Notes: a model not told the origin generated them from the sequence alone. A stretch of 64,000 nt of DNA from Bin87 sp963692995 (GCA_963692995.1 OY843611.1:1178001-1242000); one strand, 5' to 3'. Shown: positions 44,101 to 52,762, counted from the stretch's first letter. Program-made: numbers and translations.

Positions 44101-47100
44101 GAACGGTAGTTCCGCCGAGGCAGCGCCGGGGGCCAGGTTGTTTTCCAGCAGAAGCTCCGCGCGCAGGACGTGAAGGCCGGGTTTGTAGTTGCCGGTTTTC
44201 CAGGTGAAGGTTGCGCGCGCGGTTTGGCCGGGCGCGATGCGAAGCGACTTGCGTTCCGGCTTTTTGTCGTAGGAAGGGAAAGCGAGTTCCACCGGAACGC
44301 GGGTGGCGACAGCGCCATCGTTGCGCACTGCAACCCAAATCTTTACCCTCTCGCCTCGGACAGCGCTCTCGGCCGGGTCGGCGCCGATGCCAGCAATGGC
44401 GACGTTAATTGGAACCGGGAGCAACTGTACCGCAAACCGTCGGTCAGCCGGTGAAGTCGTGGAGAGCTCAACTCGGAAATGGTGCCGGCCGGGGAGATAG
44501 TTCCCGGTGCGCCAGGTGAAGGTGGCCGTTGCGGTGGCGCCCGGAGCGATGCGAGGACGGCGGGTTTCCGGCTGCTTGTCGGCGGAGGGAAAGTGGAGGG
44601 TCACCGGGATGCTTGCGGAGATGGCGGCGTCGTTGCGAACCAGGACCGTTACGGCAACGGCTTCGCCCACCACCGGAGCGTCGGGAGCTGTGGAAATCTC
44701 CAGGATAGTCGCGCGGGTTACCGGAGGTTTGAGGCGGAATTGCAGTTCCGCCGAGGCAGCGCCGGAGGCCAGGTTGTTTTCCAGGAGGAGCTCCGTGCGC
44801 AGGACGTGAAGGCCGGGGTCGTAGTTGCCGGTTTTCCACGTAAATGAGGCCACCGCCGTTTTCCCCGGAGGGACACGCGGCGACTTTAGCTCCGGCTTTT
44901 TGTCCTCGGACGGAAAGGTCAGCCGGATTGGCACGTTGACCGGCGCGGAGCCATTGTTCTGCACCGTAACCCGGATCTCCACCACCTGTCCCGGCATGGC
45001 TTCTACTGGTGGAGTGCTCACCATACTGACCAACTCGACATCGGTAGTAACCGTTGGCGCGAGTCGGTTCACCTCGAAACGTTTAGCATTGGCTGATGTG
45101 GCTTTGTTGTTAACCGCCACGAGCTCAACCTGAACGTCCTGGACGCCGACGACCAACTCGCCCGTCGGTACTTCGAATGCCGATTTTTTGCGCTCGTCAC
45201 CCGGTTTGACCATTATGGTCTCCGTGTGGAGTACCTGACTTTCGGAACCATCCGACGATACTCGAGTGACGTCAATCGCGGCCGGCTCCGTTTCGCTGCC
45301 CTCATTAGATGCCTCGACAGACACCGAGAAGGTGGCGTCGGAATGCGATAGTGTGGCCGGCTGCAACTCGGCCGAGTGCAACACCAGATCGACAAAACCA
45401 AATTCGAGTCGGTTTAATTCACCTTTTAGATGTCCTTTGCTGCCTTCCGCGGTGCCAAAGCCCAGAGTGATGTCGTCGGCACGAACGATGTTGATGTGCT
45501 GGGATGCGATCACGGTATTGTTCTCTGCGTCGGCATCGGCGAAGCCTTGGGGTGATGACACGGCGATGGCGGCTTGCACCGTCTCGTCGATGGTGTACGG
45601 AATGCCGGTCAGCGGCCAAAGAACTTCCCTTTCGACCCTGCCGCCGGCTGGAACGAGGCATCGGGCACGGCAGACATCTGTGCCGTCCACAATGGAAACG
45701 CCCGCATGTACGGTTGTCAAATCGACATTGACCAAAGCATCCGTATCGCAGCTGTAGTTGTAGATTTGGTAGCTCACGTACAGGCTTTCGTCGGGCCGAT
45801 AGTCAGGAGGGTCAGCCAGGGGGCCCTCGATCGCGTAAATGGCCAGGTCAACGCCGACATCATCGACGCATTCTTCTGGAGCGTCAGGGTTATCGAAAGC
45901 CGAAAGGTAAAAATTGACGGGCAACGTTATGGTGTTATTGACAAGGCTGGCGTCCTCCGGAACGTGCGCTGTCAGCCGCAGCTGGCGTGGCCCAGCCAGG
46001 GAGGCCGGTCCCGCCGTGGTCCACACCATGGTCACGCCTTCTGTCGATCCCGGCTCAATGGCAGCCGTGTCGGTCGTTGCGACGGGTTCAGTCGCGGCGC
46101 CGGCGTACAGGCTAACTGATGCCGACGCCGACTTATTGCCCAAGTTGGTCAGGCTCGCCGAAACCGTCGCTGCTTTGCCGACGACTATTGCAGCAGGCGC
46201 GGTCATGCCGCCAACGAAGGCCACATCGACCACCGGCTCTTCGAGGCTTACGATGATGTTGACGCTGTCATCGATGTCTTCGGCAAAGTCGGGCGCTGAG
46301 GCCACCACGTGCAGCATATGCTCGCCCGACGCAACGCCGGCGGGATACCAGACCAGGTGCGCCGGCGCCGTCCCCCCGGCCGGGATGGTGTCAATGGCGT
46401 CAGTAGAGACTGCTTCGGCAGCGTCGCCGGCATACAGGTTGACCACCACGCCGCTGACGTCCTCCACGCTGGCGTTGGCAACGGTGGCTTCGATGGAAAC
46501 GGAGTTGCCTGCCGCAAGGGATGCGGCGACACCTACGGTGGCGGTCAGGGTAATCGGGTTTCTCAGGTGTGCGGTTATCCACTGCGCGTCGTTCTCATCA
46601 CCGGCCTGCCCATCGGCGCTGACGACTATCGCCAGCGAACGATTATCAACTTCTTGCCGGGCCGTATCCCATTTCAGCGTCGCCAAGGATGTGGCGCCGG
46701 CGGCTATGGCGTCGATGACCGTGCTGGCCACGGCCTCGTTCCTCTTCCCGTTTGTTTCGAAAAGGCTGACGGCTACATCTTTCAGCTCGACATTTCCCAG
46801 GTTTTTGACTTGGACACTGAAGTGAAGCGCGTCGCCCACAATCACGGTGGCGGTCTTCGGTGAAACTTCAACAATGGTCAGCGCATTGACCAATTTGACG
46901 CTCAGGTCTATGGCGTTGTTGGTATCGTCCGTGTCGCCATTGGCAGAGGCGGCTATCCGGAGGGTGTAAGAACCCGGCAACAGGCCCTCGGTATCCCAGC
47001 CAATACTGGTGGTGGATGTTCCATGGGCTCCGATGGAGTCTATTGTGGCGATAGCCGCCGGCTGGCGCTCGCCGGTTGCTTCGTCAGTAGCGTCAAGGCT

Positions 47101-48720
47101 GAGCGAAACTGGCCCGGTGGTATTACCGCTCTGATTGGTCGCCGTTATTGTTAGGTCGATAACCTCGCCCACCAACAGGGGAGCAATGGGCGCCGAGATC
47201 TCGGTCAGTTCCACGTCTATTTCGGGATAAGGGATGGGGATTGGGGTCGGCGTTGGCGTAGAGGTCGGGGTCGGCGTCGGGACGGGCGTTGGCGTTGGCG
47301 TAGGCGCCGGGGTCGGCGTAGGCGTAGGCGTTGGTGTTGGGGTCGGTGTCGGTGTCGGGGTAGGCGTTGGTGTTGGCGTAGGCGCCGGTGTTGGGGTTGG
47401 CGTCGGTGTCGGGATGGGCGTAGGTGTCGGCGCCGGTGTCGGGATGGGCGTGGGTTCCGGCGCGGGTGTCGGGATGGGCGTAGGTGTCGGCGTCGGTGTC
47501 GGAATGGGCGTAGGCTCCGGCGCGGGTGTCGGGATGGGCGTAGGTTCCGGCGCGGGTGTCGGGATGGGCGTAGGTTCCGGCGCGGGTGTCGGGATGGGCG
47601 TCGGCGTCGGCGTCGGCGCCGGGATGGGCGTCGGCGCGGGTGTCGGGATGGGCGTAGGTTCCGGCGCGGGTGTCGGGATGGGCGTCGGCGTCGGCGTCGG
47701 CGCCGGGATGGGCGTCGGCGCGGGTGTCGGGATGGGCGTCGGTTCCGGCGCGGGTGTCGGGATGGGCGTCGGCGTCGGCGTCGGCGCCGGGATGGGCGTC
47801 GGCGCGGGTGTCGGGCTGGGCGTCGGTGTCGGCGCCGGGCTGGGCGTCGGTTCCGGCGTAGGTTCCGGCGTCGGTGCCGGGATGGGCGTCGGTTCCGGCG
47901 TCGGTGTCGGGATGGGCGTCGGTTCCGGCGTCGGTGTCGGGATGGGCGTCGGTTCCGGCGTCGGTGCCGGGGTAGGCGTCGGTTCCGGCGTCGGTGTCGG
48001 GGTAGGCGTCGGTTCCGGCGCGGGTGTCGGGATGGGCGTCGGCTCCGGCGTCGGCGTCGGCGTCGGTGTCGGGATGGGCGTAGGTTCCGGCGCGGGTGTC
48101 GGGATGGGCGTAGGTTCCGGCGCCACCACTGGTGGGTCGTTGACGATGTTTATTGATTGGGCTGAGGTGATCCTGTTGTTGTCCGGGTTGGTGTCAGTGA
48201 AGTTGCCGGGAGCGTCTATTCTGACCGTAGCGACTACCTTCTCGCCGGCCTTGTTAGGATGCTTGCTAAGGTCCCACTTGGCGTTGCCATACCACGTGCC
48301 TTTGGAGTCGATGTCGCAGCCTTCCGTGCAAGGGTCGCTGCCGGTATCGTCGTTGTGGATTTTGGCGCCGCTAATGGAGCCGGCCAAATCCACGGTGATA
48401 GTGAGGTCTTGACAACTGGAATTGATGACTTCGTAGTAGATGCGAATTTCGTCGCCGGCTTTATAATCCGGCGGGTCGTTGAGCGAATAATCAAAGTTTC
48501 CAGCATCTGCCAATCCCCAAACGGGGTTTATGTTGATACTGACGTCGCCCTCGCCGGCGCAGTCTTGCTGCGGCATGCTGGCGTTAGGCAGTGGAGGCGG
48601 CGGGATGTTGACGCCGCCGGCAGGATGAGGCGGAAGAGTCAACAACGCCAGGCACAGGGCCGGCGCCGCCAGCGCAAGGGCCGGCAGAACGATGCGAGGC
48701 CGGAGACGGTACACGGCCAA
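41098..48720 (-). CDS. giant (2540 aa) secreted protein with Pro-Thr stalk and CARDB-like repeats
   Basis: Start TTG at 48720 (GTG at 48714 possible). Residues ~1-34 are a signal peptide (LPALALAAPALCLALLTLPP). Residues ~40-197 are a CARDB-like beta domain; ~198-500 are an uninterrupted Pro-Thr-Pro region (PTPTPEPTPIPTPAPEP); ~500-1280 are further CARDB/APHP-type domains; ~1280-2180 are a 212-residue supermodule repeated about four times, each holding two domains (IWVAVRNDGAVATRVPVEL with AFPSYDKKPERK, and VTVLVRNDAAISASIPVTLH with FPSADKQPETRR). The last ~360 residues are less repetitive, with a final domain and a tail. No LPXTG, membrane anchor or sorting domain is visible. The layout suggests a cell-surface adhesin or matrix protein with a rigid stalk. 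Probably co-transcribed with 48751-49836. Confidence 0.93.
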   Translation of the reverse strand: MAVYRLRPRIVLPALALAAPALCLALLTLPPHPAGGVNIPPPPLPNASMPQQDCAGEGDVSININPVWGLADAGNFDYSLNDPPDYKAGDEIRIYYEVINSSCQDLTITVDLAGSISGAKIHNDDTGSDPCTEGCDIDSKGTWYGNAKWDLSKHPNKAGEKVVATVRIDAPGNFTDTNPDNNRITSAQSINIVNDPPVVAPEPTPIPTPAPEPTPIPTPTPTPTPEPTPIPTPAPEPTPTPTPTPEPTPTPAPTPEPTPIPTPTPEPTPIPTPTPEPTPIPAPTPEPTPEPTPSPAPTPTPSPTPAPTPIPAPTPTPTPIPTPAPEPTPIPTPAPTPIPAPTPTPTPIPTPAPEPTPIPTPAPTPIPAPTPTPTPIPTPAPEPTPIPTPAPEPTPIPTPAPEPTPIPTPTPTPTPIPTPAPEPTPIPTPAPTPTPIPTPTPTPTPAPTPTPTPTPTPTPTPTPTPTPTPTPAPTPTPTPVPTPTPTSTPTPTPIPIPYPEIDVELTEISAPIAPLLVGEVIDLTITATNQSGNTTGPVSLSLDATDEATGERQPAAIATIDSIGAHGTSTTSIGWDTEGLLPGSYTLRIAASANGDTDDTNNAIDLSVKLVNALTIVEVSPKTATVIVGDALHFSVQVKNLGNVELKDVAVSLFETNGKRNEAVASTVIDAIAAGATSLATLKWDTARQEVDNRSLAIVVSADGQAGDENDAQWITAHLRNPITLTATVGVAASLAAGNSVSIEATVANASVEDVSGVVVNLYAGDAAEAVSTDAIDTIPAGGTAPAHLVWYPAGVASGEHMLHVVASAPDFAEDIDDSVNIIVSLEEPVVDVAFVGGMTAPAAIVVGKAATVSASLTNLGNKSASASVSLYAGAATEPVATTDTAAIEPGSTEGVTMVWTTAGPASLAGPRQLRLTAHVPEDASLVNNTITLPVNFYLSAFDNPDAPEECVDDVGVDLAIYAIEGPLADPPDYRPDESLYVSYQIYNYSCDTDALVNVDLTTVHAGVSIVDGTDVCRARCLVPAGGRVEREVLWPLTGIPYTIDETVQAAIAVSSPQGFADADAENNTVIASQHINIVRADDITLGFGTAEGSKGHLKGELNRLEFGFVDLVLHSAELQPATLSHSDATFSVSVEASNEGSETEPAAIDVTRVSSDGSESQVLHTETIMVKPGDERKKSAFEVPTGELVVGVQDVQVELVAVNNKATSANAKRFEVNRLAPTVTTDVELVSMVSTPPVEAMPGQVVEIRVTVQNNGSAPVNVPIRLTFPSEDKKPELKSPRVPPGKTAVASFTWKTGNYDPGLHVLRTELLLENNLASGAASAELQFRLKPPVTRATILEISTAPDAPVVGEAVAVTVLVRNDAAISASIPVTLHFPSADKQPETRRPRIAPGATATATFTWRTGNYLPGRHHFRVELSTTSPADRRFAVQLLPVPINVAIAGIGADPAESAVRGERVKIWVAVRNDGAVATRVPVELAFPSYDKKPERKSLRIAPGQTARATFTWKTGNYKPGLHVLRAELLLENNLAPGAASAELPFRIKPPVTRATILEISTAPDTPVVGEAVAVTVLVRNDGVIAASIPVTLHFPAADKQPETRRPRIPPGATATATFTWRTGNYLPGRHHFRVEVPSTAPAERRFAVQLLPVPINVSVVGIGADPAESAVRGERVKIWVAVRNDGSAAVNVPIRLTFPSNDKKPERKSLRIAPGQTARATFTWKTGNYEPGLHVLRAELLLEDNLASGAASAELQFRINPPVTRATILNISTAPDTPVVGEAVAVTVLVRNDGVIAASIPVTLHFPAADKQPETRTPRIPPGATATATFTWRTGDYLPGQHHFRVEVPSTAPADRRFAVQLLPAPVNVSVVGIGADPADTAVRGEVVEIWVAVRNDGAVATRVPVELAFPSYDKKPERKSLRIAPGQTARATFTWKTGNYEPGLHVLRAELLLEDNLASGATSAELQFRINPPVTRATILNISTAPEAPVVGEAVAVTVLVRNDAAISASIPVTLHFPAADKQPETRSPRIPPGATATATFTWRTGDYLPGRHHFRVEVHSTAPADRRFAVQLLPVPTNVAIAGIGADPAESAVRGERVKIWVAVRNDGAVATLVPVELAFPSYDKKPERKSLRIAPGQTARVTFTWKTANYEPGPHTLVAALLSEDNITAGDRSAQLQFLLTAPAKGAPAGARAGSGAVTGGGVGVTPAPKLPVPSPATPSRIVAIEARPRSTVVGEPVTITVEVSNDGPAVASIPITLHFPSADKRPETRRPRVAPGTTRTATFIWRTSRYAPGSHHFRVEVGAGALSRRSFTIELLPPAADFAVVDIYPPSVAYPVVKGDWVEVAALVRNLGPHGGRSAIHLYNETERKVMYRKNLSLAPGESEIVGFTWKTLRYTEGENEIFILSNAAYDENQDNDRSPTAMVNILTNRDITVGFGSGDLPDTTADTTSVPTLRTTAVYPDEILVLGSGSTPAGGVTLVPPSAQIGTQPQRIDDADNPTAIHRLRQSAQTSATDCVRLQSLLGQNQPRGVLCPKAPALIR
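42200..44880 (-). repeat. 636-bp tandem repeat inside the giant gene (about four copies)
   Basis: The segment ACCAGGACCGTTACGGCAAC starts at 42731, 43367, 44003 and 44639, exactly 636 bases apart, and the flanking DNA is near identical at each. 636 bases equal 212 codons, so the frame is kept. The units encode two CARDB-like domains each. Confidence 0.92.
47225..48130 (-). repeat. Pro-Thr-Pro minisatellite in the giant gene
   Basis: About 900 bases of imperfect short repeats (on the plus strand GGGATGGGCGTCGG, GGTTCCGGCGCGGGTGTC and similar) encoding PTPTPEP/PTPIPTPAPEP. One higher-order block of about 108 bases recurs with few changes between 47590 and 47800. Copy number would be expected to vary between strains. 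Confidence 0.9.
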
Positions 48721-48750
48721 GTTCGGGCAAAGGTGGCGGTCTAGGGCAAA

Positions 48751-49836
48751 CTAGCGCTCCGGCTTGTTGTACAGGAGCATTACCACTCCGGTGGCAGTAT
48801 CGTTTCCCGACACGGTAACGGACATTTTGTGCAGGCTGGTTTGGCGGTCGTCGTTGTCATCCGTTGGTCGCTCAATATCGAATTTTGCAACGCGCAACAG
48901 GGTCGTCTCGTCGGCGGTCACAACGGTTTCCCGGCCGAGAGCGACGCTGGCGCTAACGGGGTCTCCACCAATGGAATAACGGCTGGTTATCAACACGGCC
49001 GTCGAGGCCTGTACGTCGGCTATGGCGGGCGGGATGACGAAGTTCGCGGGTTGGGACGTTCCCGCTTTGGCAACGTTGTTGAATAGCAGAAACGCGTTGC
49101 ACTCAGCGTTCTGCCAGTCGTAATAGCCGACGTCGTCGTGGGTAATGATTGAGAGTTCCGGGTTATGCGTTTTTCCCGCGTTCAACACCTCGTTGATCGC
49201 CAACACCAGCAGGTTCTGTTCGAGGTGTTCGGTAATCTCGCTGCCATCAGAGGGATTGCTTCCTATAACATCATATCGCCAGATGCCTGCCGCCGGCTCG
49301 CGGGCCGGCAAGTATGCTACAACCCAGCCGCGGTCGTCGAAATAGACCATTACCTTTCTGGGTTCCACCAGTTTGCCGAAACCCACCACCGGGTACATCG
49401 GAAGTTCCACGATGCCGAAGTTGCTCCCCATATGCTGTGGCGAGCCGAAGCCGGCCCGTGCCCAATTCGTATCCTTGGGGGCATCCAGCAAGGCCTCGGT
49501 GATCGCGGCCACATTGAGCCGGGGCAGTCCACCGTATCGATCGTTGGAGTCGGACCGCTTCGGGACGCGATAGTAAGCCGAGAACCCGGCTTCGTCCTCG
49601 CGAAACGCCGTTTTGTCCTCTTCCTGGGCGGACACCGCGAAGTGAACAGGAGCCTGCAACGTGAACAACATGCTCTCCATCCCGGTGTCCACGTGACTGC
49701 TTTCTGCCGGTGGGCCATCGGCTAACCGCCAGGCTACGGTTGCCACCACGACCGCGATCACCGCCCACCGGATGCCGGAGGAGTTTCGGGTGCTTGAGGA
49801 GCTAATGAGTAATTGGGGGAACAGTTTTGGTCTCAT
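48751..49836 (-). CDS. single-span membrane protein with secreted C-terminal domain, unknown
   Basis: 361 residues from the ATG at 49836; the frame is open to 49947 but the extra N-terminus is low-complexity. A membrane segment near residues 21-36 (IRWAVIAVVVATVAW) is followed by a large extracytoplasmic part. It contains SAYYRVPKRSDSNDRYGGLP, VVGFGKLVEPRKVMVYFDDR, GWVVAYLPAREPAAGIWRYD and VLITSRYSIGGDPVSASVAL; no motif that I recognise. The gene lies 30 bases upstream of the giant gene on the same strand, so the two are probably one transcript, and the protein may help export, anchor or assemble the giant protein. No ribosome-binding site is obvious. Confidence 0.7.
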   Translation of the reverse strand: MRPKLFPQLLISSSSTRNSSGIRWAVIAVVVATVAWRLADGPPAESSHVDTGMESMLFTLQAPVHFAVSAQEEDKTAFREDEAGFSAYYRVPKRSDSNDRYGGLPRLNVAAITEALLDAPKDTNWARAGFGSPQHMGSNFGIVELPMYPVVGFGKLVEPRKVMVYFDDRGWVVAYLPAREPAAGIWRYDVIGSNPSDGSEITEHLEQNLLVLAINEVLNAGKTHNPELSIITHDDVGYYDWQNAECNAFLLFNNVAKAGTSQPANFVIPPAIADVQASTAVLITSRYSIGGDPVSASVALGRETVVTADETTLLRVAKFDIERPTDDNDDRQTSLHKMSVTVSGNDTATGVVMLLYNKPER

Positions 49837-50041
49837 GGTGATAATGCAATCGTACTGTTCAAGATTTGGAGGGCATTCTAAAGTTTTGGAATTTTTTGTC
49901 AAATTTTCAAAAAATCTGTGCAAATCCCAATTTCCGGTGGCTCCCAAAACGGGCGCGCGTGCCGGCCGGGATCATTTCGAAATCCTTTGTGATTGCCTAG
50001 GCAGTGCACAATTGCTACTCTGCTCACCCGCGCCGGTGAGG

Positions 50042-50047
50042 TATAAT
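50042..50047 (+). promoter_or_regulatory. -10 box of Uma2 copy 1
   Basis: TATAAT, conserved in all three units (also 50952-50957 and 51822-51827), followed by a near-identical ~55-base leader and an AGAGG ribosome-binding site. No good -35 is visible. Confidence 0.55.
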
Positions 50048-50109
50048 GCGGTGCAACGTCGTTTTCGGCGGAGCGCCGGCTATCCGAGCGATGTCCGCAG
50101 AGGTTCAGC

Positions 50110-50892
50110 ATGACCACCGCTAACACTACTGCCGCTGCCCCGCCGTCCCCAGGGCATTTCGAGTTTCCGGACCCGCCGGAACGCGAGCCGGACGATATGA
50201 CCAGCTTCGACCACTTGTCCACTACTGGCAACGTTCATCACTTGATACAGCACTTGGGCAGCCCGGCAACTACGCTTGTCGCCGGCGAGCGCTACCTCAG
50301 CCTGGCGCCAACTCGTGATATGGCCGGGCTGAGGTATCCGGATCTGCTGATCGCCTTTGAGGTGGACCCGGCGGCATATCACCGGAGCAACGCCTACGTT
50401 ATCTCGGAGCAGGGTAAGCCGCCCGACTTCGTGCTGGAGATAGCCTCGCGACGGACGGGGCGGGAGGACGTGACCAATAAGCGGGACGACTACGCCGCGT
50501 TGGGCATCCTGGAATACTGGCGGTTTGATGAGACCGGACGTTATCACGGGGCGCGGTTGGCCGGCGACCGGTTGGTTGAGGGCAGGTACGAAACCATCGG
50601 TGTAACTGAGTTGGACGATGCGGTTTGGCAGGGATACAGCAGGGTACTGAACGTGAACCTGCGCTGGGAACGGGGCGAGTTAGGATGGCACGACCCGGCC
50701 ACCGGCCGACACATCTTGACCTACAATGACCTTCTCCGCAGTTCTACCACTGCCGAAGCCCGCGCCAACACTGCCGAAACCCGCGCCAACACTGCCGAAA
50801 CCCGCGCCAATCAAGAGCGAGCGGCTCGCATTCAGGCCGAAGCACAGGTTAGAGAATTGGAAGAGCAACTCCGGCGGCTGGGCGGCAACTGA
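50110..50892 (+). CDS. Uma2-family putative endonuclease, tandem copy 1
   Basis: 260 residues. PD-(D/E)XK-type core: MAGLRYPDLLIAFEVDPAAY, KPPDFVLEIASRRTGREDVT (D-x-E-x-S), NKRDDYAALGILEYWRFDET. The N-terminus has a Pro/Glu-rich lead (PPSPGHFEFPDPPEREPDD) and the C-terminus a coiled coil with the unit ANTAETR repeated: the ARAN/TRAN motif occurs three times here. AGAGG lies eight bases before the ATG. The biological role of Uma2 proteins is not established. Confidence 0.92.
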   Translation: MTTANTTAAAPPSPGHFEFPDPPEREPDDMTSFDHLSTTGNVHHLIQHLGSPATTLVAGERYLSLAPTRDMAGLRYPDLLIAFEVDPAAYHRSNAYVISEQGKPPDFVLEIASRRTGREDVTNKRDDYAALGILEYWRFDETGRYHGARLAGDRLVEGRYETIGVTELDDAVWQGYSRVLNVNLRWERGELGWHDPATGRHILTYNDLLRSSTTAEARANTAETRANTAETRANQERAARIQAEAQVRELEEQLRRLGGN

Positions 50893-51019
50893 CCCCAGCC
50901 TCCCAATAACCCGACAGTCAACCTGGCAGTGAGTCTCACTCGCCGGTGGGGTATAATGCGGTGTAACGTCGTTTTCGGCGGAGCGCCGGCTACCCGAGCC
51001 AGGTCCGCAGAGGTTCAGC

Positions 51020-51760
51020 ATGACCACCGCTAACACTACGGCCGCTGCCCCGCCGTCCCCAGGGCATTTCGAGTTTCCGGACCCGCCGGAACGCGAGCCG
51101 GACGATATGACCAGCTTCGACCACTTGTCCACTACTGGCAATGTTCATCACTTGATACAGCACTTGGGCAGGCCGGCAACTACCCTTGTCGCCGGCGAGC
51201 GCTACCTCAGCCTGGCGCCAACTCGTGATATGGCCGGGCTGCGGTATCCGGATCTGCTGATCGCCTTTGAGGTGGACCCGGCGGCATATCACCGGAGCAA
51301 CGCCTACGTTATCTCGGAGCAGGGTAAGCCGCCGGACTTCGTGCTGGAGATAGCCTCGCGACGGACGGGGCGGGAGGACGTGACCAATAAGCGGGACGAC
51401 TACGCCGCGTTGGGCATCCTGGAATACTGGCGGTTTGATGAGACCGGACGTTATCACGGGGCGCGGTTGGCCGGCGACCGGTTGGTTGAGGGCAGGTACG
51501 AAACCATCGGTGTAACTGAGTTGGACGATGCGGTTTGGCAGGGATACAGCAGGGTACTGAACGTGAACCTGCGCTGGGAACGGGGCGAGTTAGGATGGCA
51601 CGACCCGGCCACCGGCCGACACATCTTGACCTACAATGACCTTCTCCGCAGTTCTACCACTGCCGAAGCCCGCGCCAACCAAGAGAGAGCGGCTCGGATC
51701 CAGGCCGAAGCACAGGTTAGAGAACTGGAAGAGCAACTCCGGCAGCTGCGCGGCAACTGA
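51020..51760 (+). CDS. Uma2-family putative endonuclease, tandem copy 2 (shortest)
   Basis: 246 residues, nearly identical to copy 1 over the nuclease core and leader (LIAFEVDPAAYHRSN, DFVLEIASRRTGREDV). It differs mainly in the C-terminal coiled coil, where the ARAN motif occurs only once and the tail reads EEQLRQLRGN. It has its own TATAAT at 50952 and AGAGG site, so each copy can be transcribed separately. Confidence 0.92.
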   Translation: MTTANTTAAAPPSPGHFEFPDPPEREPDDMTSFDHLSTTGNVHHLIQHLGRPATTLVAGERYLSLAPTRDMAGLRYPDLLIAFEVDPAAYHRSNAYVISEQGKPPDFVLEIASRRTGREDVTNKRDDYAALGILEYWRFDETGRYHGARLAGDRLVEGRYETIGVTELDDAVWQGYSRVLNVNLRWERGELGWHDPATGRHILTYNDLLRSSTTAEARANQERAARIQAEAQVRELEEQLRQLRGN

Positions 51761-51889
51761 TCCCAGCCTCCCAATAACCCGACAGTCAACCTGGCAGTGA
51801 GTCTCACCCGCGCCGGTGGGGTATAATGCGGTGCAACGTCGTTTTCGGCGGAGCGCTGGCTACCCGGTCCATTTCCGCAGAGGTTCAGC

Positions 51890-52714
51890 ATGACCACGGC
51901 TAACACTACGGCCGCTGCCCCGCCGTCCCCCGGGCATTTCGAGTTTCCGGACCCGCCGGAACGCGAGCCGGACGATATGACCAGCTTCGACCACTTGTCC
52001 ACTACTGGCAACGTTCATCACTTGATACAGCACTTGGGCAGCCTGGCAACTACCCTTGTCGCCGGCGAGCGCTACCTCAGCCTGGCGCCAACTCGCGACA
52101 TGGCCGGGCTGAGGTATCCGGATCTGCTGATCGCCTTTGACGTGGACCCGGCGGCATATCACCGGAGCAACGCCTACGTTATCTCGGAGCAGGGTAAGCC
52201 GCCGGACTTCGTGCTGGAGATAGCTTCGCGACGGACGGGGCGGGAGGACGTGACCAATAAGCGGGACGACTACGCCGCGTTGGGCATCCTGGAATACTGG
52301 CGGTTTGATGAGACCGGACGTTATCACGGGGCGCGGTTGGCCGGCGACCGGTTGGTTGAGGGCAGGTACGAAACCATCGGTGTAACTGAGTTGGACGATG
52401 CGGTTTGGCAGGGATACAGCAGGGTACTGAACGTGAACCTGCGCTGGGAACGGGGCGAGTTAGGATGGCACGACCCGGCCACCGGCCGACACATCTTGAC
52501 CTACAATGACCTCCTCCGCAGTTCTACCACTGCCGAAGCCCGCGCCAACACTGCCGAAGCCCGCGCCAACACTGCCGAAACCCGCGCCAACACTGCCGAA
52601 ACCCGTGCCAACACTGCCGAAACCCGTGCCAATCAAGAGCGATCCGCTCGCATCCAGGCCGAAGCACAGGTTAGAGAACTGGAAGAGCAACTCCGGCGGC
52701 TGCGCGGCAACTGA
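51890..52714 (+). CDS. Uma2-family putative endonuclease, tandem copy 3 (longest)
   Basis: 274 residues, the same core as copies 1 and 2 with LIAFDVDPAAYHRSN (Glu to Asp at the third position). The coiled-coil tail has five ARAN/TRAN units (EARANTA twice, then ETRANTA repeats), the longest of the three, followed by RSARIQAEAQVRELEEQLRR. The 21-bp DNA repeat that encodes these heptads is visible at about 52530-52630. The downstream tail of this unit forms the leader of the dehydrogenase gene. Confidence 0.92.
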   Translation: MTTANTTAAAPPSPGHFEFPDPPEREPDDMTSFDHLSTTGNVHHLIQHLGSLATTLVAGERYLSLAPTRDMAGLRYPDLLIAFDVDPAAYHRSNAYVISEQGKPPDFVLEIASRRTGREDVTNKRDDYAALGILEYWRFDETGRYHGARLAGDRLVEGRYETIGVTELDDAVWQGYSRVLNVNLRWERGELGWHDPATGRHILTYNDLLRSSTTAEARANTAEARANTAETRANTAETRANTAETRANQERSARIQAEAQVRELEEQLRRLRGN

Positions 52715-52762
52715 CCCCAGCCTCCCAATAACCCGACAGTCAACCTGGCAGTGAGTCTCACT

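Larger units (their letters stand above)
50020..52761 (+). repeat. tandem triplication of a ~870-950-bp unit (promoter plus Uma2 gene)
   Basis: Three head-to-tail units, each beginning near CACCCGCGCCGGTGGGG with TATAAT (50042, 50952, 51822), then a Uma2 gene, then the tail CCCAATAACCCGACAGTCAA to GTGAGTCTCAC. The tail of unit 3 runs directly into the start of the dehydrogenase gene at 52763. Sequence identity between units is very high. Confidence 0.93.

Noticed and set aside
42202..44109. 635-codon open frame on the plus strand
   Set aside because: It is the complement of the 636-bp repeat in the giant protein gene; its protein is itself repetitive in step with that gene and lacks any domain.
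47234..48412. Glycine-valine-rich open frame on the plus strand
   Set aside because: Antisense of the Pro-Thr-Pro stalk; low complexity, no ribosome-binding site.
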